64,000 nucleotides of DNA from Streptomyces sp. ATexAB-D23 (GTDB lineage: Bacteria > Actinomycetota > Actinomycetes > Streptomycetales > Streptomycetaceae). Position numbers and translations under genes: made by a program. The notes beneath the pieces were generated by a model that worked only from the letters and a program-made list of their open reading frames with translations, was not told where the DNA came from and did not search any database. Shown here in pieces: positions 50,942 through 60,706 of this stretch (position 1 is its first letter; each line of letters begins with the position of its first letter). The stretch covers positions 51,641 to 115,640 of the forward strand of contig NZ_KB892019.1 in the NCBI RefSeq assembly GCF_000373645.1, written 5' to 3'.

Positions 50942-53449
50942 GTGCCGGAACTCGTACTGGAATTGAATGGCAGGACCTGGACGCTCGATCCGTCCAGGTC
51001 GTACACCCTGGGACGTGATCCGCAGGGGGACATGACGATCGACGACGCCAGGGTGTCGTGGCGGCACGCCACGATCAGCTGGAACGGCCGCAGTTGGTCC
51101 ATCGAGGACCACGGCAGCACCAACGGCACGTACCTGCACGGTCAGCGGATCCAGCAGGTGGAGCTCGCGGCCGGCTCCACCGTGAACCTGGGCAACGCCA
51201 CCGACGGGCCCCGGCTCGCCTTCAGCGGCGCCGGTGTGTACAGCGGACAGGCCGCCGGGGGCGCCGCCGCACCCGTGCAGCCGCAGCAGGCCCCGCCGCA
51301 GCGGCCCCAGCAGGGCCCCGGCCCGCAGCAGGCCTGGCAGCAGCCGCAGCAGCCCCATGTGCCGCAGCAGCAGGGCATGGCACAGGGCCCGCCCGGACCG
51401 GGAGCCGGCGCTCCCGCCGGGACGCCCCCGGTGTACGGGGACCGCAGCCCGACCACGTTCCACCAGCTGGCGCTCGGCCGGGTGATGCGGATCGGCCGTG
51501 CCCTGGAGAACGAGCTGGTCGTCTCCGACCTCCAGGTCTCCAGGCACCACGCCGAATTCCACGCCACCCCGGACGGCCGCTTCGAGATCCGGGACCTCGG
51601 ATCGCACAACGGCACGTACGTCAACGGCCAGCCGCTCTCCAAGTCCGGCTCGGCCCTCATCGGCCCGAACGACATCGTCGGCGTCGGCCACTCCACGTTC
51701 CGGCTCGTCGGCGACCGGCTGGAGGAGTTCGTCGACACCGGCGAGGTCTCCTTCGCGGCCCGCCACCTCACGGTGACGGTCGACGGCGGCAAGCAGATCC
51801 TCAAGGACGTCTCCTTCGGCGTCCCGGAGAAGTCGCTGATCGGCGTCATCGGCCCGTCCGGCTCCGGAAAGTCCACCCTGCTCAAGGCGCTCACCGGCTA
51901 CCGGCCCGCCAACCAGGGCGACGTCCTCTACGACAACCGGAACCTCTACAAGCAGTTCGCCGAGCTGCGCCAGCGCATCGGCCTGGTCCCGCAGGACGAC
52001 ATCCTGCACAAGGAACTGACCGTCACCCGCGCCCTCAAGTACGCGGCCAAGCTCCGCTTCCCCGCGGACACCACCGAGGCCGAGCGCCAGTCCCGTATCC
52101 AGGAGGTCCTCGCCGAGCTCAAGCTCGACGTCCACAAGGACAAGAAGGTCACCTCGCTCTCCGGCGGCCAGCGCAAGCGCGTCTCCGTGGCGCTCGAACT
52201 GCTCACCAAGCCGTCGCTGATCTTCCTCGACGAGCCCACCTCGGGCCTCGACCCGGGCATGGACCGCGACGTCATGCAGCTGCTGCGCGGCCTGGCCGAC
52301 GACGGCCGCACGGTCCTGGTCGTCACACACTCGGTGGCCGAGCTGGCCATCTGCGACAAGCTCCTGGTGATGGCACCGGGCGGCGCCGTGGCCTACTTCG
52401 GCCCGCCGGACGAGGCGCTGAACTTCTTCGGCTACACCAGCTGGGCCGACGTCTTCTCGGCGTTCGAGAACTACCGCGACTACGACTGGTCGGGCCGCTG
52501 GCGCGGCTCGCAGCACTACCAGATGTACGCCGCCGACATCGACGCCGTCGCCGTGCAGTCCGTGCACATGCCACCGCCGCAGCAGATGCGCCCGCCGAAG
52601 CCGCAGGGCTGGGGGACGCAGCTGTGGACGCTGATGCGCCGCTACCTCTCGGTGATCGCGTCCGACAAGGGCTTCATGGGCCTGATGGTGATCCTGCCCG
52701 CGGTGCTCGGCGTCGTCAGCGTGGTCATCCCGTCGGACTACGGCCTCGCTCCGCCCAAGCCGCCCCACAAGTTCAACAGCGACGCCGGAACGATCATGCT
52801 GATCCTGGTGATCGGCATGACCTTCTCGGCCGCGGCCAACTCCGTACGCGAACTGATCAAGGAACGCGTCATCTACGAACGGGAACGGGCCACCGGCCTC
52901 TCCCGCTCCGCCTACCTGATGTCCAAGGTCATCGTCCTCGGCGTGATCACCGCGATCCAGGGCGTCATCATCTGCGGCATCGGCTTCGCCACCCGCGACC
53001 TGCCGGCCGAGGGCCTGATCATGCCGCCGGCGGTCGAGATCTGCCTGACGATCATCGCGCTCGGCTTCACCTCGATGATGTTCGGCCTGGTCATCTCCTC
53101 GCTGGTGAAGACCTCCGAGAAGACCATGCCGCTGCTGGTCATGTTCGCGATCGTCCAGGTCGTCTTCACCGGCATCCTCTTCCAGGTCTACGGATCGCCC
53201 GGCCTGGAGCAGTTCGCCTGGCTGATGCCGTCCCGCTGGGCGATCGCGGGTGCCGGCACGACGCTCGACCTCGCCCACCTCATGCCGCCGTGGGACCAGA
53301 ACAACCCCACGGACCTGGACCCGCTGTGGGAGCACTCGGCGAGCCAGTGGGGGATCAACATCACGGTGCTGCTCTTCCTCGGCGTCATCTGCGGCTTCGC
53401 GGTCGCACGGCTGCTGCGCCGCCACGAGCCCGAGGTCATGCGCAAGTAA
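50942..53449 (+). CDS. ABC transporter with two FHA domains (Rv1747-like)
   Basis: An 835-residue single-chain exporter. FHA-1 occupies about residues 1-80 (YTLGRDPQGDMTIDD, SWRHATISWN, DHGSTNGTYL). A glutamine- and proline-rich linker follows; FHA-2 is about 160-240 (MRIGRALENELVVSDLQVSRHHAEF, GSHNGTYVNG). The ATPase domain (about 265-490) has GPSGSGKSTLL, LSGGQRKRV and LIFLDEPTSGLD. The C-terminal ABC-2 membrane domain has six helices. FHA domains bind phosphothreonine, so a Ser/Thr kinase should regulate it, as with mycobacterial Rv1747. The GTG at 50942 gives MPELVLELNG; another GTG 12 nt upstream is possible. Confidence 0.92.
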   Translation: MPELVLELNGRTWTLDPSRSYTLGRDPQGDMTIDDARVSWRHATISWNGRSWSIEDHGSTNGTYLHGQRIQQVELAAGSTVNLGNATDGPRLAFSGAGVYSGQAAGGAAAPVQPQQAPPQRPQQGPGPQQAWQQPQQPHVPQQQGMAQGPPGPGAGAPAGTPPVYGDRSPTTFHQLALGRVMRIGRALENELVVSDLQVSRHHAEFHATPDGRFEIRDLGSHNGTYVNGQPLSKSGSALIGPNDIVGVGHSTFRLVGDRLEEFVDTGEVSFAARHLTVTVDGGKQILKDVSFGVPEKSLIGVIGPSGSGKSTLLKALTGYRPANQGDVLYDNRNLYKQFAELRQRIGLVPQDDILHKELTVTRALKYAAKLRFPADTTEAERQSRIQEVLAELKLDVHKDKKVTSLSGGQRKRVSVALELLTKPSLIFLDEPTSGLDPGMDRDVMQLLRGLADDGRTVLVVTHSVAELAICDKLLVMAPGGAVAYFGPPDEALNFFGYTSWADVFSAFENYRDYDWSGRWRGSQHYQMYAADIDAVAVQSVHMPPPQQMRPPKPQGWGTQLWTLMRRYLSVIASDKGFMGLMVILPAVLGVVSVVIPSDYGLAPPKPPHKFNSDAGTIMLILVIGMTFSAAANSVRELIKERVIYERERATGLSRSAYLMSKVIVLGVITAIQGVIICGIGFATRDLPAEGLIMPPAVEICLTIIALGFTSMMFGLVISSLVKTSEKTMPLLVMFAIVQVVFTGILFQVYGSPGLEQFAWLMPSRWAIAGAGTTLDLAHLMPPWDQNNPTDLDPLWEHSASQWGINITVLLFLGVICGFAVARLLRRHEPEVMRK

Positions 53450-53464
53450 CCGGGCCGTAGGCAC

Positions 53465-53504
53465 GCCGGAGGGCGGCACCCCGCGTGGGGTGCCGCCCTC
53501 CGGC
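53465..53504. terminator. bidirectional hairpin after the FHA-ABC gene
   Basis: Perfect 18-bp arms (left arm GCCGGAGGGCGGCACCCC) around GCGT, between convergent genes. Confidence 0.85.
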
Positions 53505-53534
53505 ATGTGCCGTCGGCGTACGGATCGCTGCGGA

Positions 53535-54272
53535 TCAGTACGCGCTGTTGACGTTGTCGATCGAGCCGTACTTGTCGGCGGCGTAGTTGGCCGACGCGGT
53601 GATGTTGGCGACCGGGTCGTACTGCGTGTGCGGGGTGCCGGAGACGTGGTAGTAGTCGAACGTCGGCTTGATGATCTGGAGCAGACCGATCGACGGAACA
53701 CCGTTGATCGCGTTGATGTCCCAGTCGTTGATGGCGTTCGGGTTGCCGCTGGACTCGCGCATGATGTTGCGGTGCAGGCCCTCGTAGGTGCCCGGGATGC
53801 CCTTGGCCTTCATGATGGACAGGGATTCCTTGATCCAGCCGTCCAGGTTGTTCCCGAAGGCGTGCGTACGGGCGGACGAGCGGCTCGCGGACTGGTCGCC
53901 GCGCGAGGCGGCGGCCTTGCGGGCCTTGGCCTTCGCCTTCTTCAGCTTGGCCTTCTTGGCCTTCGCCTCGGCCTTCTCCTTCACCGCGGAGGCCTTCTTG
54001 GCCTTGGCGGCGTCGGCGGCCTTGACCAGCTTCTCGGCGGTCGAGTGCTGCTCGATGAGGCTGTCCTGGATGGCCTTGGTCTGCTTGGAGGCGGCGGAGT
54101 CGAAGATGACCGGAGCAGCGGAGAGTGCCTGGGGCTCGGTCTCGGCCTCGGCGTTACCGGGCACCAGGGACAAGGAGAGGGCAGCGGCGGCGACGGCGGA
54201 CACGCCGGCGGCGGAGAGCTTCTGGGTCTTGTTCAGGCGGCGGAGACGGCCGGTGATGCGGGACGCGGACAT
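53535..54272 (-). CDS. secreted lytic transglycosylase (SLT domain)
   Basis: A 245-residue exported protein. Signal peptide about residues 1-44 (LSAAGVSAVAAAALSLSLVPGNAEA). A long Lys/Ala-rich coiled coil (about 62-122, AKAKKASAVKEKAEAKAKKA) follows, and then the C-terminal SLT-type domain with catalytic Glu in IMRESSGNPNAINDWD, then GVPSIGLLQIIKPTFDYY. It would cut peptidoglycan during growth or sporulation. The leader of about 430 bp (54273-54706) is unusually long. Confidence 0.9.
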   Translation of the reverse strand: MSASRITGRLRRLNKTQKLSAAGVSAVAAAALSLSLVPGNAEAETEPQALSAAPVIFDSAASKQTKAIQDSLIEQHSTAEKLVKAADAAKAKKASAVKEKAEAKAKKAKLKKAKAKARKAAASRGDQSASRSSARTHAFGNNLDGWIKESLSIMKAKGIPGTYEGLHRNIMRESSGNPNAINDWDINAINGVPSIGLLQIIKPTFDYYHVSGTPHTQYDPVANITASANYAADKYGSIDNVNSAY

Positions 54273-54706
54273 ACAGGCTTACCTCTTCGTATTCGCGGGG
54301 GTCCTCACGGAGGACGAAGACGGGAGCGGCTACGCATCTCCGTCGGGGACGAGAGCAATTCTTAGCGCCCGCAAAATGCCGTGGCAAAGGTGTGACGTAC
54401 GAAGCCGGGTAGTGGATTACCGGGCCGTTCGCGCAACGGCATCCCAGGCCAAGCCCACCCAAATCGCCCTTTTTGCTCCACTAGGCAGCTTCGTAAGTGA
54501 CGTGGGCCCTATGCGCGGCCTCACATCGGGCGGGTAACGGAATCACCATGTGTTGCGCCAGCAATGCGGAATGTGACGTTCCGGAAGGGGGGTTGCGGGC
54601 AAGGGCCCGCAGCCCCGTACGGGCCTCTGGTCCTAGTCCTCACGCCCCGGCCCCCGGCCGTCCGCAGCCCGATACGGGGCCGGGAGGGCGCCGGTACGGT
54701 GAGGCC
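54273..54706. other. 434-bp divergent region with an AT-richer patch
   Basis: Between the divergent transglycosylase and kinase genes. Part of it (about 54355-54500) is less GC-rich than the neighbours (for example CAAATCGCCCTTTTTGC). On the minus strand TTGCCA and TAAGAA are 17 bp apart (about 54365-54393) and could be a promoter for the transglycosylase. I could not fit a known riboswitch. Confidence 0.4.
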
Positions 54707-55852
54707 ATGAGCCACCGCCCACCCTCGGGCCTCGCAGCCGTCAGCGCCGCGCTGCTCGCCATGAGCCGCCACCTGGAGGTACGGGACGTCCTGAAGACGA
54801 TCGTCGCCTCGGCCCGCGAACTCCTGGACGCCGAATACGCCGCCCTCGGGGTCCCCGACGACCACGGCGGCTTCGCCCAGTTCGTCGTCGACGGCGTGAG
54901 CGACGAGCAGTGGAAGGCCATCGGCCCGCTGCCCCGGCAGCACGGCATCCTCGCCGCGATGCTCCACGGCGCGCAGCCCGAGCGGCTGGCCGACGTCCGC
55001 AAGGACCCGCGCTTCGAGGGCTGGCCCAGCGCCCACCCCGACATGTCGGACTTCCTCGGCCTGCCCATCCGGGACGGCGACGAGACCATCGGCGCGCTCT
55101 TCCTCGCCAACAAGAGGTGCCCCAAGCCCGAAGGCAGCTGCGGCTTCACCGCCGAGGACGAGGAACTGCTCTCGATCCTCGCCCAGCACGCCGCGATAGC
55201 CCTCACCAACGCCCGGCTCTACGAGCGCAGCCGCGAGCTCACCATCGCCGAGGAACGCTCCCGCCTCGCCCACGAGCTCCACGACGCGGTCAGCCAGAAG
55301 CTCTTCTCGCTCCGCCTCACCGCCCAGGCCGCCGCCGCCCTCGTCGACCGCGACCCGGCCCGCGCCAAGGGCGAGCTCCAGCAGGTCGCCGCACTGGCCG
55401 CCGAGGCCGTGGACGAGCTGCGCGCCGCCGTCGTGGAGCTGCGCCCGGCCGCCCTGGACGAGGACGGCCTCGTCGCCACCCTCCGTACCCAGATCCAGGT
55501 CCTGGACCGGGCCCACAGCGCCCGCGTCACCTTCACCGCCTCGGGCGTCCGCGCCCTGCCCGCCGCCCAGGAGGAGGCGCTGCTGCGGGTCTCCCAGGAG
55601 GCCCTGCACAACGCCCTGCGCCACTCCGGCGCCGCGCACGTCGACGTCACCCTCGCCCGCCGCGACGGCTCCACCGTGCTGCGGATCACCGACGACGGCC
55701 GGGGCTTCGAACCCGCGGCCACCCGCCAGGCCGGGCGCCATCTGGGCCTGGTATCCATGCGGGACCGGGCGAGCGGCGTCGGCGGCCGGCTCACCGTCGA
55801 ATCCGAGCCCGGCAGGGGCACCACGATCGAGATGGAGATACCCGGTGGCTGA
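54707..55852 (+). CDS. GAF-domain sensor histidine kinase
   Basis: A 381-residue cytoplasmic kinase. A single GAF domain covers about residues 22-172 (LDAEYAALGVPDDHGGFAQFV, MSDFLGLPIRDGDETIGALFLANK). The HisKA_3 helix has phospho-acceptor His192 in RLAHELHDAVSQKLF, and the HATPase domain has SQEALHNALRHSGA, DDGRGFEP and GLVSMRDRA. It is shorter than the DevS-like kinase at 27 kb and lacks the haem-like HHPPM segment. Its stop overlaps the regulator start by 8 nt, so the pair is coupled. The ATG at 54707 has GAGG 3 nt upstream. Confidence 0.9.
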   Translation: MSHRPPSGLAAVSAALLAMSRHLEVRDVLKTIVASARELLDAEYAALGVPDDHGGFAQFVVDGVSDEQWKAIGPLPRQHGILAAMLHGAQPERLADVRKDPRFEGWPSAHPDMSDFLGLPIRDGDETIGALFLANKRCPKPEGSCGFTAEDEELLSILAQHAAIALTNARLYERSRELTIAEERSRLAHELHDAVSQKLFSLRLTAQAAAALVDRDPARAKGELQQVAALAAEAVDELRAAVVELRPAALDEDGLVATLRTQIQVLDRAHSARVTFTASGVRALPAAQEEALLRVSQEALHNALRHSGAAHVDVTLARRDGSTVLRITDDGRGFEPAATRQAGRHLGLVSMRDRASGVGGRLTVESEPGRGTTIEMEIPGG

Positions 55853-56495
55853 CACGATCATCAGGGTGCTGCTGGTGGACGACCACCAGGTGGTCCGCCG
55901 CGGCCTGCGGACCTTCCTGGAGGTCCAGGACGACATCGCGGTCGTCGGCGAGGCGTCCGACGGCGCCGAGGGCGTGGCCAGGACCGAGGAGCTGCGGCCC
56001 GATGTGGTGCTGATGGACATCAAGATGCCCGGCACCGACGGCATCGAGGCGCTGCGCAGGCTCCGCGAACTGGCGAACCCGGCCAAGGTGCTGATCGTCA
56101 CCAGCTTCACCGAACAGCGCACGGTCGTCCCCGCCCTGCGCGCCGGCGCCTCCGGCTACGTGTACAAGGACGTCGACCCCGACGCGCTGGCCGGCGCCAT
56201 CCGCTCGGTGCACGCCGGGCACGTCCTGCTCCAGCCAGAGGTGGCCGGGGCGCTGCTGGCCCAGGACGATCCGGGCTCGGGAACCGGCCGGGGGAGCACC
56301 CTGACCGAACGGGAGCGGGAAGTGCTCGGCCTGATCGCCGACGGCCGGTCCAACCGGGAGATCGCGCGGGCCCTGGTCCTGTCCGAGAAGACCGTCAAGA
56401 CCCATGTCTCGAACATCCTGATGAAACTGGACCTCTCGGACCGCACCCAGGCCGCCCTGTGGGCCGTCCGCCACGGGGCCGCCGGACAGGACTAG
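55845..56495 (+). CDS. NarL/FixJ-type response regulator
   Basis: A 216-residue regulator, partner of the kinase before it. Receiver domain residues 5-122 with DD at 12-13 and phospho-site Asp58 in VVLMDIKMPG, a Lys in GYVYKDVDP. LuxR-type helix-turn-helix near residues 148-205 (LTEREREVLGLIADGRSNREIARAL, KTVKTHVSNILMKLDL). GTG start inside the kinase end. Targets unknown. Confidence 0.93.
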   Translation: MADTIIRVLLVDDHQVVRRGLRTFLEVQDDIAVVGEASDGAEGVARTEELRPDVVLMDIKMPGTDGIEALRRLRELANPAKVLIVTSFTEQRTVVPALRAGASGYVYKDVDPDALAGAIRSVHAGHVLLQPEVAGALLAQDDPGSGTGRGSTLTEREREVLGLIADGRSNREIARALVLSEKTVKTHVSNILMKLDLSDRTQAALWAVRHGAAGQD

Positions 56496-56568
56496 GCGTG
56501 CTGCCCGGCGGCTGGGCCATGTCCGGCGGATCTGCGCGCGCCCGCCAGGGATCACTACGGGACAGCTC

Positions 56569-57348
56569 TCAGCGCGCCCGCTCCTCCACATACGCGTTGT
56601 ACGCCGCCACCTGTGCCCGCCGGGCCACCCGCTCCACCGGCCGCAGCGCCTCGCCCCGGGCCGCCATCTCCGAGGCGCTCACCGCACCGCCGTGCCCGTT
56701 CTCGTACGCCACCGAGACCAGCAGCCCGACCCGCTGCGCCAGCTCCAGCACCCGCACCGCCCGGGGCGGATACCCGGGGGCCAGCACCTCGCGCCCGCGC
56801 TCGGCCCGTGCCCGGTACGCGTCCACCGCCGCCTCGGCCACCGGCCCCGAACCGGCCACGTCGAGCCGGGACAGCACGGCCGTCGCGTCCCGCAACGCCT
56901 CCGCCAGCTCCCGCTCCGCCTCGCCCAGCGAGGGCACATCGGCCGGCGGAGCCTCCCGCACCGCCAGGCAGTGCCAGACCACGTCCACGTGCAGATCCCC
57001 GGCGGGCCCCGCCTCGCGCGCCTCGGGCACCAGTCCGTACGGCGCACCGTGCGTGACCACCGCCTCCTCCGCCTCCAGCGCCCGCGCGTTGAAATCGGCC
57101 GGACCGCTCAGCCCCAGCGGATGCCCCGGCACCGGCAGCGCCACCCGGAACCCGCTCACCCCCAGCGACCGCAGCCGCCCCAGCGCGAACGTGAGGCCGA
57201 CCGGCCCCGCCTCGCCCGGCAGGCCCTCGACGCGGTGCACCGCGTCCTCTCCGACGATCGCGAGCGCCGCGTCGTCCGGCGACACGAGCCCCGAGAGCAG
57301 CGCGTTGCCCCAAGCGGCCAGCAGCCCTGAGCGTGGTTCCGAAAGCAT
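56569..57348 (-). CDS. uncharacterised actinobacterial protein
   Basis: A 259-residue soluble protein with no motif I recognise. A conserved-looking core runs GLTFALGRLRSLGVSGFRVALPVPGHPLGLSG and VDVVWHCLAVREA. A long helical C-terminal half follows (EAERELAEALRDATAVLSRLD). Codon use matches neighbours. Convergent with the kinase-regulator pair and divergent from the ATPase gene at 57503. Confidence 0.78.
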   Translation of the reverse strand: MLSEPRSGLLAAWGNALLSGLVSPDDAALAIVGEDAVHRVEGLPGEAGPVGLTFALGRLRSLGVSGFRVALPVPGHPLGLSGPADFNARALEAEEAVVTHGAPYGLVPEAREAGPAGDLHVDVVWHCLAVREAPPADVPSLGEAERELAEALRDATAVLSRLDVAGSGPVAEAAVDAYRARAERGREVLAPGYPPRAVRVLELAQRVGLLVSVAYENGHGGAVSASEMAARGEALRPVERVARRAQVAAYNAYVEERAR

Positions 57349-57502
57349 GCCGACAGCTTAGAAGCTCCCGCCGCACCCCCCGTCCGCCTCGCGACGACGG
57401 GCCCAGCGCCCTTCGCGCTCCTGCGGTGGCGTAGGTTTTCCCTGGGAGCTGTGCCCACAGGCACGCGACGATCTCGACACTGCATGGGGAGACAACGCGC
57501 TC

Positions 57503-58300
<798 letters not shown>

Positions 58301-58379
58301 GCCGGTACGGCGGCCCGCCCGCCGTACGGGCCCGGTTGCGCCCTGTCGGTGGAGGTGCTCGCGGACCTACGATGACCAC

Positions 58380-58811
58380 GTGGACATCGACGCGTGGGTG
58401 TGGTGGCTGATCGGTGCGGCAGGACTGGGCATTCCGCTCGTCCTCACCGCGATGCCCGAGTTCGGCATGTTCGCCGTGGGGGCGGTCGCCGCCGCGGTCG
58501 TCGCGGCCCTCGGTGGCGGAATCGTCGCCCAGGTCCTGGTCTTCGTCATCGTCTCCGTGGCGCTGATCGCCGTGGTGCGTCTGATCGCGGGCAGGCAGCG
58601 CGCGGACCGTGCCCCGCGGCATGCCACCGGCATCGACGCCCTGAAGGGCCGTCAGGCCGTCGTCCTGGAACGGGTGGACGGAGCCGGCGGCCGCATCAAG
58701 CTGGCCGGAGAGATCTGGTCGGCACGCGCGCTCGACGCCGGAATCAGCTTCGAACCGGGCCAACAGGTCGATGTGGTCGACATCGACGGGGCGACGGCCG
58801 TCGTCATGTGA
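58380..58811 (+). CDS. NfeD family membrane protein
   Basis: A 143-residue protein with two or three N-terminal membrane helices (about residues 5-70) and a C-terminal OB-fold (GIDALKGRQAVVLERVDGAGGRIKLAGEIWSARAL). NfeD proteins are regularly paired with SPFH proteins, as here 74 bp upstream of the paraslipin. The pair is thought to shape membrane domains. GTG start. Confidence 0.9.
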   Translation: MDIDAWVWWLIGAAGLGIPLVLTAMPEFGMFAVGAVAAAVVAALGGGIVAQVLVFVIVSVALIAVVRLIAGRQRADRAPRHATGIDALKGRQAVVLERVDGAGGRIKLAGEIWSARALDAGISFEPGQQVDVVDIDGATAVVM

Positions 58812-58885
58812 CCGAACGGCCCCCGGACCGCGGCGTGTTCTGACAGACTTGATGACGATCATCAACCGAAGGGCACGAGGAAACG

Positions 58886-59815
58886 ATGCAACCGATCATC
58901 ATCGTCCTGATCATTCTGGTGGTGCTCGTCTTCATCGCTCTGATCAAGACGATCCAGGTCATCCCCCAGGCCAGCGCCGCCATTGTCGAGCGCTTCGGCA
59001 GGTACACCCGCACCCTGAACGCGGGCCTGAACATCGTCGTCCCGTTCATCGACTCGATCCGGAACCGGATCGACCTGCGCGAGCAGGTCGTGCCCTTCCC
59101 GCCGCAGCCCGTGATCACCCAGGACAACCTGGTGGTCAACATCGACACCGTCATCTACTACCAGGTGACCGACGCACGGGCCGCGACCTATGAGGTCGCC
59201 AGCTACATCCAGGCCATCGAGCAGCTCACCGTCACCACGCTGCGCAACATCATCGGCGGCATGGACCTGGAACGGACCCTCACCTCCCGCGAGGAGATCA
59301 ACGCGGCCCTGCGCGGAGTCCTCGACGAGGCCACCGGCAAATGGGGGATCCGCGTCAACCGCGTCGAGCTCAAGGCGATCGAGCCGCCCACCTCCATCCA
59401 GGACTCGATGGAGAAGCAGATGCGCGCCGACCGCGACAAGCGCGCCGCCATCCTCCAGGCCGAGGGCACCCGCCAGTCCGCGATCCTCACCGCCGAGGGC
59501 GAGAAGCAGTCGGCGATCCTGCGCGCCGAAGGTGAGGCCAAGGCCGCCGCCCTGCGTGCCGAGGGTGAGGCCCAGGCCATCCGTACGGTCTTCGAGTCCA
59601 TCCACGCCGGTGACCCGGACCAGAAGCTCCTGTCGTACCAGTACCTCCAGATGCTGCCGAAGATCGCCGAGGGCGACGCCAACAAGCTCTGGATCGTGCC
59701 CAGCGAGATCGGCGACGCCCTCAAGGGCCTGAGTGGCGCCTTCGGCAACCTCGGCTCCGGCGTACCCGGCTTCAACACCGGCAAGGAGCGCCGCGAGGAA
59801 CCCCCGGTCGACTGA
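58886..59815 (+). CDS. SPFH-domain paraslipin (QmcA-like)
   Basis: A 309-residue membrane-anchored protein. An N-terminal membrane helix (IIIVLIILVVLVFIALI) is followed by the SPFH domain (about residues 24-190) with IVERFGRYTRTLNAGLNIVVPFID and VNRVELKAIEPPTSIQDSMEKQMRADRDKRA. A coiled-coil then has an AEG-repeat (AEGTRQSAILTAEGEKQSAIL). Such proteins organise membrane microdomains and associated proteases. Its ribosome site is GAGGAAACG. It is cotranscribed with NfeD, and a hairpin follows before the TauE gene. Confidence 0.93.
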   Translation: MQPIIIVLIILVVLVFIALIKTIQVIPQASAAIVERFGRYTRTLNAGLNIVVPFIDSIRNRIDLREQVVPFPPQPVITQDNLVVNIDTVIYYQVTDARAATYEVASYIQAIEQLTVTTLRNIIGGMDLERTLTSREEINAALRGVLDEATGKWGIRVNRVELKAIEPPTSIQDSMEKQMRADRDKRAAILQAEGTRQSAILTAEGEKQSAILRAEGEAKAAALRAEGEAQAIRTVFESIHAGDPDQKLLSYQYLQMLPKIAEGDANKLWIVPSEIGDALKGLSGAFGNLGSGVPGFNTGKERREEPPVD

Positions 59816-59824
59816 CGTGTACAT

Positions 59825-59870
59825 CCCCCGTGCATGATTCGGTGCACCAAGCACCGATCACGCACGGGGG
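59825..59870 (+). promoter_or_regulatory. long hairpin spanning the ribosome site of the TauE gene
   Basis: Two arms of about 20 nt (59825-59845 and 59851-59870) pair with one mismatch and one bulge around ACCAA. The right arm ends CACGGGGG, which is the ribosome site 7 nt before the ATG at 59878. It could be a terminator for the SPFH gene, a switch for the next gene, or both. Confidence 0.65.
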
Positions 59871-59877
59871 ATACGCC

Positions 59878-60645
59878 ATGTCCATCTGGGAGATGCTCGC
59901 CGTCTTCGCGGCGGGGATCAGCGCAGGCACGATCAACACGATCGTCGGCTCGGGGACGCTGATCACCTTCCCCGTGCTGCTCGCCACCGGCCTGCCCCCG
60001 GTCACCGCCACCGTCTCCAACGCACTCGGCCTGATCCCCGGCTCCATCAGCGGCGCGATCGGCTACCGCAAGGAACTCGAAGGCCAGCGCCCCCGCGTCC
60101 TCAAACTCACCGTGGGCGCCCTCGTCGGCGGCCTGACCGGCGCCACCCTGCTGCTTGCCCTGCCCTCCACGGCCTTCGAGACCATCGTCCCGGTCCTCGT
60201 CGCGCTGGCCCTCCTCCTGGTCATCCTGCAACCGCGCATCAGCAAAGCGGTTCAGTCCAGGCGCGCCCGCACCGGGACGCCGGCCCATCCGGACGGCGGG
60301 CCCCTGCTCTTCATCGGCCTGACGCTCGCCAGCGTCTACGGCGGCTACTTCACCGCCGCCCAGGGGATCATCTACCTCTCCCTCATGGGCATGCTCGTCG
60401 ACGACACCATGCAGCGCCTCAACGCCGTGAAGAACGTCCTCGCGGCCATCGTCAACAGCATCGCCGCGCTCTTCTTCCTCTTCGTCGCCGACTTCGACTG
60501 GACGGCCGTCGTACTGATCGCGGTAGGCTCCGCGCTCGGCGGCCAGATCGGCGCCAAGGTCGGCCGCCGGCTCAGCCCCGCCCTCCTGCGCGCCCTCATC
60601 GTCACGGTCGGCACGGCGGCCATCGTCCAGCTGGTACTGCGCTGA
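59878..60645 (+). CDS. sulfite exporter TauE/SafE family permease
   Basis: A 255-residue membrane protein with about eight helices. The family opening AAGISAGTINTIVGSGTLITFPVLLATG and second-half repeat VYGGYFTAAQGIIYLSLMG are clear. Members export sulfite, sulfoacetate or other anions. I chose the ATG at 59878 rather than an earlier one because of the GGGGG site. It lies 62 bp from the SPFH gene on the same strand. Confidence 0.9.
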   Translation: MSIWEMLAVFAAGISAGTINTIVGSGTLITFPVLLATGLPPVTATVSNALGLIPGSISGAIGYRKELEGQRPRVLKLTVGALVGGLTGATLLLALPSTAFETIVPVLVALALLLVILQPRISKAVQSRRARTGTPAHPDGGPLLFIGLTLASVYGGYFTAAQGIIYLSLMGMLVDDTMQRLNAVKNVLAAIVNSIAALFFLFVADFDWTAVVLIAVGSALGGQIGAKVGRRLSPALLRALIVTVGTAAIVQLVLR

Positions 60646-60706
60646 CGGCCCGAGGCCCGCCTCCTCGCGGAGACGGGCCTCGGTCACGGCGCCGGGCGTA
60701 CGGCGG

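Noticed and set aside
54273..54706. c-di-AMP (ydaO-type) riboswitch before the transglycosylase gene
   Set aside because: Streptomyces cell-wall hydrolase genes often carry one, so I looked. The conserved CAGCTNACCTCG-like 3' element and GGGG-AACC core are not present on the minus strand here.
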